From Chloroflexota bacterium (lineage in GTDB: Bacteria; Chloroflexota; JAJPGV01), in contig JAJPGV010000023.1 in the NCBI GenBank assembly GCA_021325635.1, positions 153,045 to 217,044 on the forward strand: a stretch of DNA of 64,000 bases, in the 5' to 3' direction. Made by a program: the position numbers and the translations under genes. Shown here piece by piece: positions 18,901 to 28,730 of the stretch (its first letter is position 1; each line of letters begins with the position of its first letter). The notes under the pieces are model-generated. The model searched no databases. It was not told the origin of the DNA and saw nothing but the letters and a program-made list of their open reading frames with translations.

Positions 18901-19671
18901 CTAGAAGATCAGCTTCTGCCCGTGGCCGGGGATGTAGTACACCCGTGGCCGAGTGCCGAGCTCTTCACGGAAGCGAATCGCGTCGTTCTCGCGCAGGAAG
19001 GTCGACAGCTTCACGGTTTCACGACCGTTGGTGGCCGCGTCGGACTTCAGGTCGGCGATGTACAGCGCTTCCATCGGGCAGCCTTCGACACACGCCGGCA
19101 GCTTTCCTGTTTGGGTGTTGTGGACGCACAGGATGCACTTGCCGACGGTGCCCTTGAGCTGCGGCACCGGGAACTCGGGCATCGATGGCATCAGCGTTTT
19201 GGGAGCGGGCGGTGGCTCCTGCCAGTTGAAGTAGCGAGCCTCGTAGGGGCAGGCGGCCATGCACGTGCGGCAGCCGATGCAGGTCTGCTGGTTCACCAGC
19301 ACCACGCCCTCGGCATTCTTGAAGGTCGCGCCTACGGGGCACACCTTGAGGCAGGGCGGGTTCTCGCAATGCATGCACAGCCGCGGCATGGGATGCGTCT
19401 CACCGTCTGCCGACGAGATGCGATACACGTTGATCCACTTCTGGTCTTTCGCCAGGTGGTGCTCATCCTGGCAGGCCTTGGTGCAGTGCTCGCAGCCATC
19501 GCACTTGCGCAGATCGACGACGAAGGCCCACTGGTGCTTGGCTTCCGGCGCGGCGGAGGTGGCCGCCACGAGGCGCTCTCCGACGAACGGCGCGGCCGCG
19601 GTGCCCCCGGCGGCCAGAGTAAGCGCGGTAAGGAAGCGCCTGCGGGTTAGCGCCACGCGTGATTTAGCCAT
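18901..19671 (-). CDS. nrfC: Tat-exported 4x[4Fe-4S] ferredoxin subunit (NrfC/PhsB type)
   Basis: 256 aa. The N-terminus has a twin-arginine motif (TRRRFLTALTLAAGG), so the protein is probably exported folded. Four cluster motifs are visible: CDGCEHCTKACQ, CMHCENPPCLKVCP, CIGCRTCMAACP and CILC followed by CVEGCP. This pattern is that of NrfC/PsrB/DmsB-type electron-transfer subunits. It lies 26 bp upstream of the NrfD-like gene and heads the cluster. The gene symbol denotes the family; the substrate of the system is not known. Confidence 0.9.
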   Translation of the reverse strand: MAKSRVALTRRRFLTALTLAAGGTAAAPFVGERLVAATSAAPEAKHQWAFVVDLRKCDGCEHCTKACQDEHHLAKDQKWINVYRISSADGETHPMPRLCMHCENPPCLKVCPVGATFKNAEGVVLVNQQTCIGCRTCMAACPYEARYFNWQEPPPAPKTLMPSMPEFPVPQLKGTVGKCILCVHNTQTGKLPACVEGCPMEALYIADLKSDAATNGRETVKLSTFLRENDAIRFREELGTRPRVYYIPGHGQKLIF

Positions 19672-19900
19672 TGCCTGGAAGCTCCTGGTAGTTGGATTGC
19701 TTCATACCTCCGGGGATCACGTTGCACTCCCGGCAATGAATGACCGGTCAACGGGATATAAAGGCAGCGAAAACATCGCTGGCCGGGTGGGGGCTGTGGG
19801 GTGCCGGCGCTAGACGGCGCCTAGGCGTGCAGGAATGGGCGGGCCGCTAGAGGGCCCGCGCCGCGCCGGGGTCGTGAGCAGGCAGCACGAGGCTTATCCG

Positions 19901-19925
19901 CCCGGGTGTTCACCGAACACCGGGG
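19901..19925 (-). terminator. Hairpin downstream of the PPOX-family gene
   Basis: Inverted repeat with arms GTGTTC/GAACAC extended by a few more GC pairs and one mismatch, with a 3-nt loop. It lies about 34 bp past the stop of the PPOX-family gene on the minus strand. The rest of the 287-bp gap (19672-19958) contains another GC-rich hairpin near 19840-19866. Presumably it also holds the promoter of the nrfC-like gene, where I see no clear box. Confidence 0.45.
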
Positions 19926-19958
19926 AGAAGCCGACGGCTGTGGGGGTGGTGCTGGGTG

Positions 19959-20369
19959 CTAGGCGGGCTTGACGATGCGGGTGGGCTGGATCCGGAACAG
20001 CACGCGTTGCTCCGAGCGCATCTCGCTGCGGTAAGCGTCCCAGTCCTCGTGCTCGCGCCCCTCGCGCAGCCGGTAGTACTCCTCCAGCAGGGGCATCACT
20101 TCCGGCTGGCGAACGATTTCCACGTCGCCTTCGACGTGCATCCAGCCGGAGAAGTTGTCGCCCACGATGCACAACGCGGCGTGAGGCTCACGGCTGAGGT
20201 TGTGGGCTTTCGCGGTCGTGGCCCTGGACCATACCAGCACCAGGCCGCGGGGGTCCATGACTGCTGTGACCGGCGAGGTCTGGCTGCCGCCGTCCTTGCG
20301 GCGGGTAACCATCACCGCCTTGCGGTTGGGAGAGGCAAATGCGCGCAGCTCTTCGAAGTCAACTCGCAC
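19959..20369 (-). CDS. PPOX-class (pyridoxamine oxidase-like, probably F420-dependent) protein
   Basis: 136 aa, a single split-barrel FMN/F420-binding domain. Typical features are GGSQTSPVTAVMDPRGLVLVW and RKAVMVTRRKDG near the N-terminus, and RVLFRIQPTRIV at the end. Members of this family reduce small molecules using F420 or FMN. The cofactor here cannot be told from sequence by eye. Start GTG at 20367-20369, 9 bp after the stop of the cyclic-nucleotide-binding protein gene, so the two are probably co-transcribed. Confidence 0.8.
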   Translation of the reverse strand: MRVDFEELRAFASPNRKAVMVTRRKDGGSQTSPVTAVMDPRGLVLVWSRATTAKAHNLSREPHAALCIVGDNFSGWMHVEGDVEIVRQPEVMPLLEEYYRLREGREHEDWDAYRSEMRSEQRVLFRIQPTRIVKPA

Positions 20370-20378
20370 GGGCTTGGC

Positions 20379-21026
20379 TCAGTCGGGCTCCGAGGGGCCG
20401 CCCAGGTGGGCCATGGCCATCTTCAGCGTGTTCTCCACCACCGCATCAACGCTCTTGAGCCGCTCGTTGATGACTCGGCAGATCGCCATCAACACGTCCG
20501 GCTCGCGCTGGAAGATGTCATGCAAGAACGAGGCTGACAGCTCCAGCGTCTCCACCTCGCTTACCGCCGTGACCGTGGCCGTTCTCGGATCTCCGTGCAG
20601 GACACCCATTTCGCCGACGATGTCACCTGGTTGCAGCTCGGCCAGGACGAAGGAATGCCCGGCGCCGTCGTCTCGCTCGACCTTTACCTCGCCCTTGACC
20701 AGGATGTGCAGGCAGTCGCTCTCGGCGCCCTGCCGCATGAGCACCGCACCGCCGGCGAACAGCTGCCGGCGGCCCTGCCTGGCGAACTCGGCCAGATGCT
20801 CATGCGAGATGTGGCGGAATTCGCCGTTCTGCGCCAGGACCTCCAGCGCTCTCCTCGCGTCCTCCGAAAGCGTGTCGGTTACCGCCGTTTCGGCGCCCGC
20901 GGGCCGGAACGTCATGCAGCCGCATTGCCGGCAGCTGTGCTGCCCGCTTGGGCGATGCGCCGTTCGCTCGTGGCCGCAGGCGCATCCTTCGACTAACTGG
21001 CCCATATCCCGCAGCTTAACCGACAA
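20379..21026 (-). CDS. Cyclic-nucleotide-binding domain protein with N-terminal Cys-rich knuckle
   Basis: 215 aa. A CNBD occupies about residues 70-190. The phosphate-binding cassette reads GDIVGEMGVLHGDPRTATVTA, in which GE and the arginine-threonine pair are the usual contacts. There is no C-terminal winged helix as in Crp/Fnr, so it is unlikely to bind DNA directly. The N-terminal 45 residues have a CxC-GHxxxxH-CRQCGC arrangement that could bind zinc. It may sense a ligand and act through a partner. The neighbours are a PPOX-family protein (downstream) and an amidohydrolase (upstream). Confidence 0.78.
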   Translation of the reverse strand: MSVKLRDMGQLVEGCACGHERTAHRPSGQHSCRQCGCMTFRPAGAETAVTDTLSEDARRALEVLAQNGEFRHISHEHLAEFARQGRRQLFAGGAVLMRQGAESDCLHILVKGEVKVERDDGAGHSFVLAELQPGDIVGEMGVLHGDPRTATVTAVSEVETLELSASFLHDIFQREPDVLMAICRVINERLKSVDAVVENTLKMAMAHLGGPSEPD

Positions 21027-21065
21027 GCAGGGGCCGATGCAATCGCATGTCCGCTAACAGCCTGC

Positions 21066-22046
21066 TCAGTCGACGTTCCAGCGCGTGAAGACCTTCCTGG
21101 GGTTGGTATGGAAGATCTTGCGCTTATCCTCGGCGGTGAGGAACTCGAGGCTGTCGATGACCGGCACGAGGTCGTCACCCGGCCGGCCGGTCTCGGGCCG
21201 TACAGCTCCCCCGGAGCCGGGCGCCTCGGTGCCGAACAGCATCTGATCTACGCCCTTCTGCTTGATGGCGGCTTCGAGGAAGTCCACATCGTAGGCGCAG
21301 CAGTCGTAGAACAGATTGTTGCTGAGATCCTTCTGGGCGATGTGGTGGTCGGTGGGAATGAACCGGTGCAGCGCGCCGCCGCAATGGCAGATAACGACCT
21401 TCAGCTTGGGGTAACGCTCGAAGACGTCGCCATGTGACAGGATCATCATGGCAATGTATTCCTCGGTGACGTTGTTGATCTGGTAGTTGGCCCGGATGAA
21501 CTCCACGCGCCGGTCGTAGGTGAGCGAGGGGTGCACGATGAGCGGCGCCTCCAGGTCGACTGAGGCTTCGTACAGCGGATACCAGTAGGCATCGTTCAAG
21601 CCCGGCGTCTGACGATCTCCCGCGGGATCGGGGTTCACATAGCCGGCCACGAAGCCGAGCTCGCGGACGCAGCGCTCGAATTCTTTCACGCATGCGCTCG
21701 TGTCCCTATCACGATTCAGGGGCAGCTGAGCAGCGCCGACAAAACGATCGGGGTGCAGGCGCACAGACTGCGCGATGACGTCGTTGGTGATGCGTGTCCA
21801 GGCATCCTGCAGGAAGGGACGCATCCAGTGCCACATGGCGATGGGCCGCGGTCCGATGATCTGCACGTCGATGTTGCGCTCGTCCATGATCTTGAGGTGA
21901 CGCTGAAGCGCGGTTTCCAGGCGCTCGTCCGGAAGATCGAGCTTGGCCGGCGTGTTTTGCGACACCATGTTGGCCACGTGGCCGCGGAACTCCGGCGGTG
22001 TGGACATATGCCCGTGGACGTCGAGGACCTTGTATCCGTTGTGCAT
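21066..22046 (-). CDS. Amidohydrolase-2 family metal-dependent hydrolase/decarboxylase
   Basis: 326 aa. Metal site residues of the ACMSD-like amidohydrolase family are visible: H11-x-H13 in VLDVHGHM, IVHPSLTYD, VVICHCGGALHR, and the late FGTEAPGSGG with its possible aspartate replaced by Glu-Ala. Family members decarboxylate or hydrolyse aromatic and dicarboxylic intermediates. The substrate is not predictable. I chose the ATG at 22044-22046 because AGGAGG sits 4 bp upstream. A longer frame adds 42 low-complexity residues. It is followed in the same direction by the CNBD and PPOX-family genes. Confidence 0.85.
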   Translation of the reverse strand: MHNGYKVLDVHGHMSTPPEFRGHVANMVSQNTPAKLDLPDERLETALQRHLKIMDERNIDVQIIGPRPIAMWHWMRPFLQDAWTRITNDVIAQSVRLHPDRFVGAAQLPLNRDRDTSACVKEFERCVRELGFVAGYVNPDPAGDRQTPGLNDAYWYPLYEASVDLEAPLIVHPSLTYDRRVEFIRANYQINNVTEEYIAMMILSHGDVFERYPKLKVVICHCGGALHRFIPTDHHIAQKDLSNNLFYDCCAYDVDFLEAAIKQKGVDQMLFGTEAPGSGGAVRPETGRPGDDLVPVIDSLEFLTAEDKRKIFHTNPRKVFTRWNVD

Positions 22047-22246
22047 CTCGCCTCCTGTCTTCACTCCGCGCGAAGCCTTGTCTGGCCTTGCCGGAGCATT
22101 CCCTGCCAAGTCTGGTCGCGACCGGCCGGTGGCTGCAGCCGCGACAGGGACTGAGTATACGGCCCGCGGCATGGGCTTCTTCTGCTGTGGGCGGCGGCAC
22201 CAGGCCCGCCCCTACCCCCACAGCCCTCGTGCCTCGACGCGAGATC

Positions 22247-23929
22247 CTATGTTGCTGCCGTGAGTGGGACGTCCAGCTTCACCGTGGTGCCCTTGCCGCG
22301 CCGGCTTTCGATGGCCAACCGGCCGTGCAAACAGCTGGCGCGGTAGCGCATGTTCTTGAGGCCATCGCCTTGAGGCGTGAGTGCATCGGTTACGTCGAAG
22401 CCTTCGCCGTCGTCGTCGATGCGCACGCGTAGACTTCCGGCCTCGGTCTGCAGGTGGATGCCGATGTGCGCCGGCTGGGCGTGCCTCAACGCGTTCGACA
22501 GCGCTTCCCGGACGATGTACAGCACCTCGTCCGTGGTCTCAGGCTGCAGCTCAACGTCCAGCTGGTCGGGCAGCTTCAGCTCGAGATGGACCGCGCCGCC
22601 GGCCAGCATGGAGCGAGCCAGCTGGCGCACGCTGGAGCAGATCTCCTGCCGCTGCTCGGTTAGCGAGCGGAGGTCGTGTATGTATCCGCGGCCCTCCTCG
22701 ATGACCTCGGAGATGTGCTCGATAGCCTGGTCGAGCGCTGTCCGCGTCTCGTCCGTGACTTCAGGCTCTCGCCTCGCAGCGCCGAGCAGGAGCACAACGC
22801 CGTACAGCGACTGGATGATGCCGTCGTGCAGGTCCATGGCCACGCGCTGCCGTTCCTTGACCAGCGCTTCCGCCGTTGCCCGCGCGTCTCGCTCGCGGAC
22901 GTAACTTTCGACGTTGTCTACGATGGTCGCCGCATATCCGGCGAGGGCTTCGACCAACCGCAGCTGCCCCGGGCCGGGCCGAACCCTGGTCCGCCAGGCA
23001 ACAAAGAGAACTCCACGAACACGCCCCCTGCTGATGAGTGGGGTCGCCACCGCGCTCTTGCCGCCCTCCCCAAGATGGATGCTTGGAGCCGTGAGCGCGG
23101 TGTCGAGGTCATCCCTCACGATCGTGCGCCGCTCGCGAATGGAAGGAGTGATGACTCCGCGACCCACGCCACGTCCGTAATTCGGCCAGCGAGGTAGGCG
23201 CTGTCCCCAGCGTCCCGACCATTCAGGCCCCCTCGTTCCATCGTCGCCGACCAGGCTGATGCCGCTGTAATCCCCATTCAGCAGGTGGCCTGCCTGCTCG
23301 CAAATGAGATTCAGCACGCGCTCTACGCTCCGCTCGGTCGCTCCCGCGCGCACCAGCTTTGCCAAGGCCTCGGACTCACTCCGCTTCCGTTCGGCGGTGG
23401 CATAGAGCTGCACGAGCTGCAGGGTGGGGCTCACCTGCGCCGCGAACAGCGCCAGCAGGTCCACCTCGTACGGCTGCCACATCCGTGGGACGTAGCTGCG
23501 GGCGTTGAGCGTGCCGATCACGCGGCTGCCGATAAGCAGGGGCACCGCGACGTCGCTCTTCACCCCGCTCTTCAGCGCCAAAGGATGAGACATCTCCCAG
23601 CTGCTGTAGTCGTTGACCACGCACGGTTTGCCAGTGGTGAAGGCGCGCCAGGTGACGCCTCGGCGTTCGGCGATGGAGCGCAGGCCGGTCCCCCTCATCG
23701 GCCCGTTGTCGGCCAGGCAGTGGAGCAGGCCGTCGTCCTCGTCGCAGACGTAGAGTCCCGAGGAATCGCACTGCAGCAGGCTGCAAGTGTTTTGTACGAC
23801 GAGCTCTGCCAGCCTGGACGGCTCAAAGGCGCCTTCGGTAAGAACCGCGACGTCACGCAGGGCCTGAACTGCCCGCTGGGCGACGTGGCGTTCCTCACCG
23901 CCTATCGAGCTTCGCTTGCCAGTAGTCAT
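22247..23929 (-). CDS. GAF-GAF sensor histidine kinase (HisKA_3/NarX-DegS type)
   Basis: 560 aa, cytoplasmic, with no transmembrane segments. A first GAF domain covers about residues 20-175 and a second about 190-345. A dimerisation helix follows with the phospho-accepting H368 in RVAMDLHDGIIQSLYG. The ATPase domain has the N-box EALSNALRHA, G1 DDDGEGF and G2 GDGLKNMRYRA. All catalytic motifs look intact. No response regulator gene is adjacent. The next gene upstream is a close paralogue with the same architecture, so the pair comes from tandem duplication. Confidence 0.92.
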   Translation of the reverse strand: MTTGKRSSIGGEERHVAQRAVQALRDVAVLTEGAFEPSRLAELVVQNTCSLLQCDSSGLYVCDEDDGLLHCLADNGPMRGTGLRSIAERRGVTWRAFTTGKPCVVNDYSSWEMSHPLALKSGVKSDVAVPLLIGSRVIGTLNARSYVPRMWQPYEVDLLALFAAQVSPTLQLVQLYATAERKRSESEALAKLVRAGATERSVERVLNLICEQAGHLLNGDYSGISLVGDDGTRGPEWSGRWGQRLPRWPNYGRGVGRGVITPSIRERRTIVRDDLDTALTAPSIHLGEGGKSAVATPLISRGRVRGVLFVAWRTRVRPGPGQLRLVEALAGYAATIVDNVESYVRERDARATAEALVKERQRVAMDLHDGIIQSLYGVVLLLGAARREPEVTDETRTALDQAIEHISEVIEEGRGYIHDLRSLTEQRQEICSSVRQLARSMLAGGAVHLELKLPDQLDVELQPETTDEVLYIVREALSNALRHAQPAHIGIHLQTEAGSLRVRIDDDGEGFDVTDALTPQGDGLKNMRYRASCLHGRLAIESRRGKGTTVKLDVPLTAAT

Positions 23930-24028
23930 ATGCCGAGCTTGCCCTCACCGCGGCCGTCTGTGGCTCCTGATCGGGATCGAACCACAGTCCTATCCATCAG
24001 GCAAGCATGCATTCGGACAGTTTGCCGG

Positions 24029-25717
24029 TCAGGAGGAGCTCGGCAGCGGCAGCTCCAGGCGAACCGCAGTACCCGCGCCGGGATGGCTGTCGATCGTGAG
24101 GCGTGCGCCCAGGTTGCTGGCTCGGTGCTGCATGTTGCCCAGGCCTTCGCTGCTGCGCGTACTCTTTAGGGTGGTGTCGAATCCACAGCCGTTGTCCTCG
24201 ACGGTCAGTCGTAACAACCCACCGGTGGTGGACATGGTGATGCTCACGCGGCTGGGATCGGCGTGGCGGATGGCGTTGGACAGCGCCTCGCGCAGGATGT
24301 AGAGCAGCTCCTCGACGGTGATGGCCGGCAACTCCAGGCTCAGCTCGTGCGGCAGGTTGAGCTGCAGCCGCACCCGGCTGCTGGTGAGCAGCGAGCGCGC
24401 CAGCCGGCGCACTGCCGGATAGAGCTTCCTGTGGTCTTCGGTCATTGAGCGCAGGTCGTGAATGTAGTCGCGGCCATCGGAAATGATTGCGGTGATGTGG
24501 GCGATGGACTGATCGAGAACAGTGACGGTCTTGTCGGAGTGAGCGGACCTGCGCCGGCTGGCTCCGAGGATCAGCACAACGCCGTACAGCGATTGGATGA
24601 TGCCGTCGTGGAGATCCATGGCAATCCGCTCTCGCTCGCGGACGAGGGCTTCGGCCGTCGTGCGCGCGGCTCGCTCCCGAGCGTAGCTCTCTATGCTGTC
24701 CAGAATTGTGGCCGCATGGCCGGCGAGGGCCTCGGCGAGCTGCACCTGAGCGAGGGAGGGGCTGATTGGCGTCCGCCAGCCGACAAACAGCGCCCCTCGC
24801 ACGGACTCGCCGTTGCGCACAGGCGTGCACAATGCGCTCTTGCCCCCCTCGAGGATGTGGAGCTTTGGCGTTGTCTTGGGGTCTTCATCGAGATGTTCCA
24901 GCACGATGGTGCGGGCCTCGCGAATCGCGCGCGCCATGGGGCCGCGCCCCTGGCCGCGTCCCTGGACAGGCCACTCCGCCGCCAGGTTGCCCCAGCGCCC
25001 CGGCCAGGAGCGAGTCCGCTTGCCGTCGCCTTCGACCAGGGTGATCCCGGCATAGTCGGCCCGGAGCAGCCTTCCGGCCTGTTCGCAGATGAGCCGCAGC
25101 ACGCTGTCGCGCCTGCGCTCGCTGGCCCCGACGCGAACGAACTCGGTCAGCAGCTCGGCTTCTGCCCGCCGGCGCTCGGCTTCGTGGTACAGCTGCACGA
25201 GCTGCAGCGCGGGGCTGACTTGGGCCGCAAACAGCGTCAGCAGCTCGACGTCGAACGCTTGCCACGCGCGTGACACATAGCTGCGCACGTTGATGCACCC
25301 GATGATTCGGCTGCCGACGAGCAGCGGCGCACCGAGGCAGCTCTTGACTCCGTTCTTGACGGCGCCGGGATGTGCGAACTCGCAGTGTTCGTAGTCGTCC
25401 GCGATGCAGGGTTTGCCGGTGCGAAATGTTGTCCAGGCTACGCCCGGCCCGCGTGCCGTGTAGGGAGAGAGCGAGCCGCGCGTGGGGCTGTTGTCGTATA
25501 CGCAGTCGAGGGCCTCGCTTTCGGGATTCCAGATGTAGACGCCGGCCGAAGCGCATTCGAGCAGGCTGCAGGTGTGCTGCGCCACCAGCTTGGCCAGCAC
25601 GCTCGGCTCGAAGCTGCCTTCGGTCAGGATGGCCAGATCGTGCAGCGCTTGGACAGTGCGCTCCGCCAGCTGGCGCTCAACGAAACCACCAGATGCATCC
25701 CCATCCGCTCCAGCCAA
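24029..25717 (-). CDS. GAF-GAF sensor histidine kinase, paralogue
   Basis: 562 aa with the same layout as the gene at 22247-23929: two GAF domains (about 20-175 and 195-345), then H370 in RIAMDLHDGIIQSLYG, N-box EALSNAIRHA, G1 VEDNGCGFD and G2 SEGLGNMQHRA. The start is TTG (25715-25717). The two proteins align over their whole length, but the loops of the GAF domains differ. They may therefore sense different signals or form heterodimers. There are 99 bp between the genes and no response regulator in the window. Confidence 0.92.
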   Translation of the reverse strand: MAGADGDASGGFVERQLAERTVQALHDLAILTEGSFEPSVLAKLVAQHTCSLLECASAGVYIWNPESEALDCVYDNSPTRGSLSPYTARGPGVAWTTFRTGKPCIADDYEHCEFAHPGAVKNGVKSCLGAPLLVGSRIIGCINVRSYVSRAWQAFDVELLTLFAAQVSPALQLVQLYHEAERRRAEAELLTEFVRVGASERRRDSVLRLICEQAGRLLRADYAGITLVEGDGKRTRSWPGRWGNLAAEWPVQGRGQGRGPMARAIREARTIVLEHLDEDPKTTPKLHILEGGKSALCTPVRNGESVRGALFVGWRTPISPSLAQVQLAEALAGHAATILDSIESYARERAARTTAEALVRERERIAMDLHDGIIQSLYGVVLILGASRRRSAHSDKTVTVLDQSIAHITAIISDGRDYIHDLRSMTEDHRKLYPAVRRLARSLLTSSRVRLQLNLPHELSLELPAITVEELLYILREALSNAIRHADPSRVSITMSTTGGLLRLTVEDNGCGFDTTLKSTRSSEGLGNMQHRASNLGARLTIDSHPGAGTAVRLELPLPSSS

Positions 25718-25996
25718 AGCAGTTGGCCCCCCGCCTGCCGGCTGGTCCTTCAGACGAGCAGTCGTCTCTTCACCCTGCGCCTATGCAAACATACTCCCTG
25801 CCAGTCAGGCAACTTCGGAACCTTGTGGGTTAGCCCGGTGGGCTGCCAAGCTCACCCGAAGAGGCTAGGACCTGTTGTCTCGCGGCGCCGGCGCGGGACT
25901 TCCACCTTCGGACGTTGAGGGTCGCCCCTCCATGCCCGAATATCCACTCAGGCTTGTTGATTGCCGGCCCACCCGGCAGCCTGATAGCCTAGGCCT

Positions 25997-27997
25997 ATGC
26001 CTCGGGATCTGCCGATCGCGAATGGCCGGCTGCTGGTCAACTTCGACCACAGCTACCTGTTGCGCGACCTGTATTTCCCCTATGTGGGCATGGAGAACCA
26101 GACGTTGGGCCACGCCAGCCGGTTTGGCGTGTGGGTCGATGGTCAGTTCGCCTGGGTCGATGCCGCCGATTGGCAGCGGGAGCTCGCCTATGAGGAAGAC
26201 ACGCTGGTCAGCGACGTCAGGCTCCTGAACGAGCGGCTTCGACTGCGCTTGCGCTGCCACGACGCCGTCGATTTCGACCGGGACGTCTATCTGCGGCGGA
26301 TCGACGTGGAGAACCTCTCCTCCGAAAGCCGCGAGATTCGGCTGTTCTTCCACCACAACTTCCACATCTCCGGCACGGAGGTTGGCGATACGGCCTACTT
26401 CGATCCGCGGCACCAGGCGCTGGTGCACTACAAGGGCCGCCGCTGGTTCCTGTGCAATGCCGTCACCGACGGCCGGCAGGGGTGGGCACAGTTCGCCACC
26501 GGCACCAAGGAGGTGGATGGCAGGGAGGGCACCTGGCGGGACGCTGAGGACGGCCATCTCGAAGGCAACCCCATCGCCCAGGGCTCGGTGGACAGCACCG
26601 GCGGCATCGATCTGCCGCTGAAGGCCAACGAAACCGGCACGGCCTTCTACTGGGTTTGCATAGGCGAGCAGTACTACGACGTGGAGCGGGACAACGACAC
26701 CGTGCTCCAGCGCGGACCTGAAGCTTTCATCGAACGCACCCGCAACTACTGGAAAGCCTGGATCCACGAGAAGCATTCCAGCTTTGCCGATCTGCCCGAC
26801 GAAGTCTGCCGGATGTATCGCCGCAGCCTGCTCATTCTCAGAACACAGATCGACGAGCGGGGCGGCATCCTCGCGGCCAATGACAGCGACATCTCGCAGT
26901 TCGCCCGGGACACGTACAGCTACGTCTGGCCGCGTGATGGCGCACTCGTTGCCTACGCCCTCGTTCGGGCCGGCCACGTCGACACGACACGGCGCTTCTT
27001 CCTGTTCTGCCGCGACATCATCAGCCGCCCCGGCTTCATGCTGCACAAGTACAATCCCGACGGCTCGCTGGGCAGCAGCTGGCATCCATGGGTCACGCGC
27101 GATGGCTGGGCGCAGCTGCCTGTGCAGGAAGACGAGACCGCGCTCGTGCTGTTCTCCCTCTGGGAGCGCTACCGCCGGCATCACGACGTCGAGTTCGTGG
27201 CGCAGCTGTATCTCAAGCTCATCAAGAGCGCCGCCGACTGGATGGTCGAATATCGGGACGAACGCACTCATCTGCCGAAACACTCCTGGGACCTGTGGGA
27301 AGAGCGGCGTGGCGTGCTGGCGTTTACTGTCGCCGCGGTATGGGCCGGCCTTCAGGCCGCCGCCCACTTCACCGATACCTTCGGCGAAACCGAGCTGTCG
27401 GCCAAGTACCGCCAGGCCGCCGATGAGATACGCGCGGCTACGATCGAGCACCTGTACGATCGCGAGCTGGGGCGCTTCCTGCGTATGCTCGTCTTCCACG
27501 AGGACGGATCGTTCACCAAGGACAGGACGCTCGACAGCAGCATGTGGGCGCTGTTCAAGTTCGGCATGTTCTCCGCCGACGACCCGATGATCGTAGGCAC
27601 CATGGAGGCGATCGAAAGGCGCCTCACGGTCAAGACCTCTGTTGGCGGCGTCGCCCGCTATGAAAACGATTACTACCACCAGGTGTCCAGTGACATCGAC
27701 CAGGTGCCTGGCAATCCCTGGTTTATCTGCACCCTGTGGATCACGCAATGGCACATAGCGCGAGCCAAGAGCCTCGGAGAGCTGCAGAAGTGCGTCGCCG
27801 CGCTGCAGTGGGTGCAGCAGCATGGGCTGCCAAGTGGCGTCCTAGCTGAGCAGGTCGATCCCTACAGCGGTGCGCCGCTCTCGGTCTCCCCACTCACCTG
27901 GAGTCATGCCGAGGTGCTGCTCACCATCCACGACTACGTGGACAAGTACCGCGATCTCGCGGCCCCTACGCTCGCGCCTGCGGCCGCGAACGATTAA
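25997..27997 (+). CDS. Glycoside hydrolase family 15 (glucoamylase-like)
   Basis: 666 aa, no signal peptide. The N-terminal beta-sandwich (about 1-255) is followed by an (alpha/alpha)6 barrel. GH15 motifs are visible: [15 protein letters not shown] (about 308-322), [11 protein letters not shown] with the catalytic acid near E435/E436, and [11 protein letters not shown] with the probable base E618. Bacterial relatives hydrolyse alpha-glucosidic linkages such as trehalose or maltooligosaccharides. The exact substrate is open. The end overlaps the convergent trmD stop by 4 bp. A long reading frame on the opposite strand here is a GC-driven shadow. Confidence 0.92.
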   Translation: MPRDLPIANGRLLVNFDHSYLLRDLYFPYVGMENQTLGHASRFGVWVDGQFAWVDAADWQRELAYEEDTLVSDVRLLNERLRLRLRCHDAVDFDRDVYLRRIDVENLSSESREIRLFFHHNFHISGTEVGDTAYFDPRHQALVHYKGRRWFLCNAVTDGRQGWAQFATGTKEVDGREGTWRDAEDGHLEGNPIAQGSVDSTGGIDLPLKANETGTAFYWVCIGEQYYDVERDNDTVLQRGPEAFIERTRNYWKAWIHEKHSSFADLPDEVCRMYRRSLLILRTQIDERGGILAANDSDISQFARDTYSYVWPRDGALVAYALVRAGHVDTTRRFFLFCRDIISRPGFMLHKYNPDGSLGSSWHPWVTRDGWAQLPVQEDETALVLFSLWERYRRHHDVEFVAQLYLKLIKSAADWMVEYRDERTHLPKHSWDLWEERRGVLAFTVAAVWAGLQAAAHFTDTFGETELSAKYRQAADEIRAATIEHLYDRELGRFLRMLVFHEDGSFTKDRTLDSSMWALFKFGMFSADDPMIVGTMEAIERRLTVKTSVGGVARYENDYYHQVSSDIDQVPGNPWFICTLWITQWHIARAKSLGELQKCVAALQWVQQHGLPSGVLAEQVDPYSGAPLSVSPLTWSHAEVLLTIHDYVDKYRDLAAPTLAPAAAND

Positions 27998-28728
27998 CCC
28001 GCTTCTGCGCCGGCCCAGCCCAGGCCGCGCAGGATCTCGCGGTCCTCAGCCGTCAACGGCGCACGGGCCAGCAGCTCCGGCCGGCGCTCCAGCGTGCGCT
28101 TGAGCGCCTCCCCGCGCTGCCAGCGATGCACTTCCTGGTGATTGCCTGAGAGCAGAACGTCCGGCACCTTCATGCCTCGGAACTCGGCCGGCCGGGTGTA
28201 CTGCGGATGCTCCAGCAAACCTGAGGCATGGGAATCGGCGGCGGCGCCACCCTCCGCGCCGATGGCGCCGGGAAGGAGGCGCACGATGGCGTCGACCAGC
28301 ACGATCGCTGCCGGCTCGCCGCCGCTGAGCACGTAATCGCCGATCGACAGCTCCTCATCGACGGCGGTAGATACCCGCTCGTCGACGCCTTCGTAGCGTC
28401 CGCAGACGATCGCGACGTGCGGGTGGCGTGCCAGCCGGCCAACGGCCGCCTGGTCGAGCACCTGGCCCTGTGGAGTGAGCAGGATGACGTGACTGTCCGG
28501 CCGTCGCACCGATTCAATGGCCTCGAACAGCGGCTCCGGCTTCATGACCATCCCATCTCCGCCCCCGTAAGGCGTGTCGTCTACCACGTGGTGGCGGTCA
28601 TGGGCGTGGTCGCGGATGTTGTGCAGGCGAATGGTCACGATGCCTGCTGCCCGAGCCCGTTTGATGATGCTTGCGTCAAAGGGCCCGGCAAACATCTCCG
28701 GGAACAGCGTCAGGAGGTCGATGTCCAT
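27994..28728 (-). CDS. trmD: tRNA (guanine-N1)-methyltransferase
   Basis: SPOUT-class methyltransferase making m1G37 in tRNA, 244 aa, normal length. Motifs include [13 protein letters not shown] at the start, [14 protein letters not shown], the knot region [13 protein letters not shown] and [13 protein letters not shown], and [12 protein letters not shown]. It ends the rpsP-khpA-rimM-X-trmD cluster, and rplS, often next, is absent. Its start lies 2 bp after the stop of the glycosidase-SBP fusion gene, so their translation is likely coupled. Confidence 0.97.
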   Translation of the reverse strand: MDIDLLTLFPEMFAGPFDASIIKRARAAGIVTIRLHNIRDHAHDRHHVVDDTPYGGGDGMVMKPEPLFEAIESVRRPDSHVILLTPQGQVLDQAAVGRLARHPHVAIVCGRYEGVDERVSTAVDEELSIGDYVLSGGEPAAIVLVDAIVRLLPGAIGAEGGAAADSHASGLLEHPQYTRPAEFRGMKVPDVLLSGNHQEVHRWQRGEALKRTLERRPELLARAPLTAEDREILRGLGWAGAEAG

Positions 28729-28730
28729 GG

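Noticed and set aside
25865..27823. A 652-codon open frame antisense to the GH15 gene
   Set aside because: The sense strand has clear GH15 catalytic motifs. The antisense translation has no recognisable domain and reflects GC-rich codon bias.
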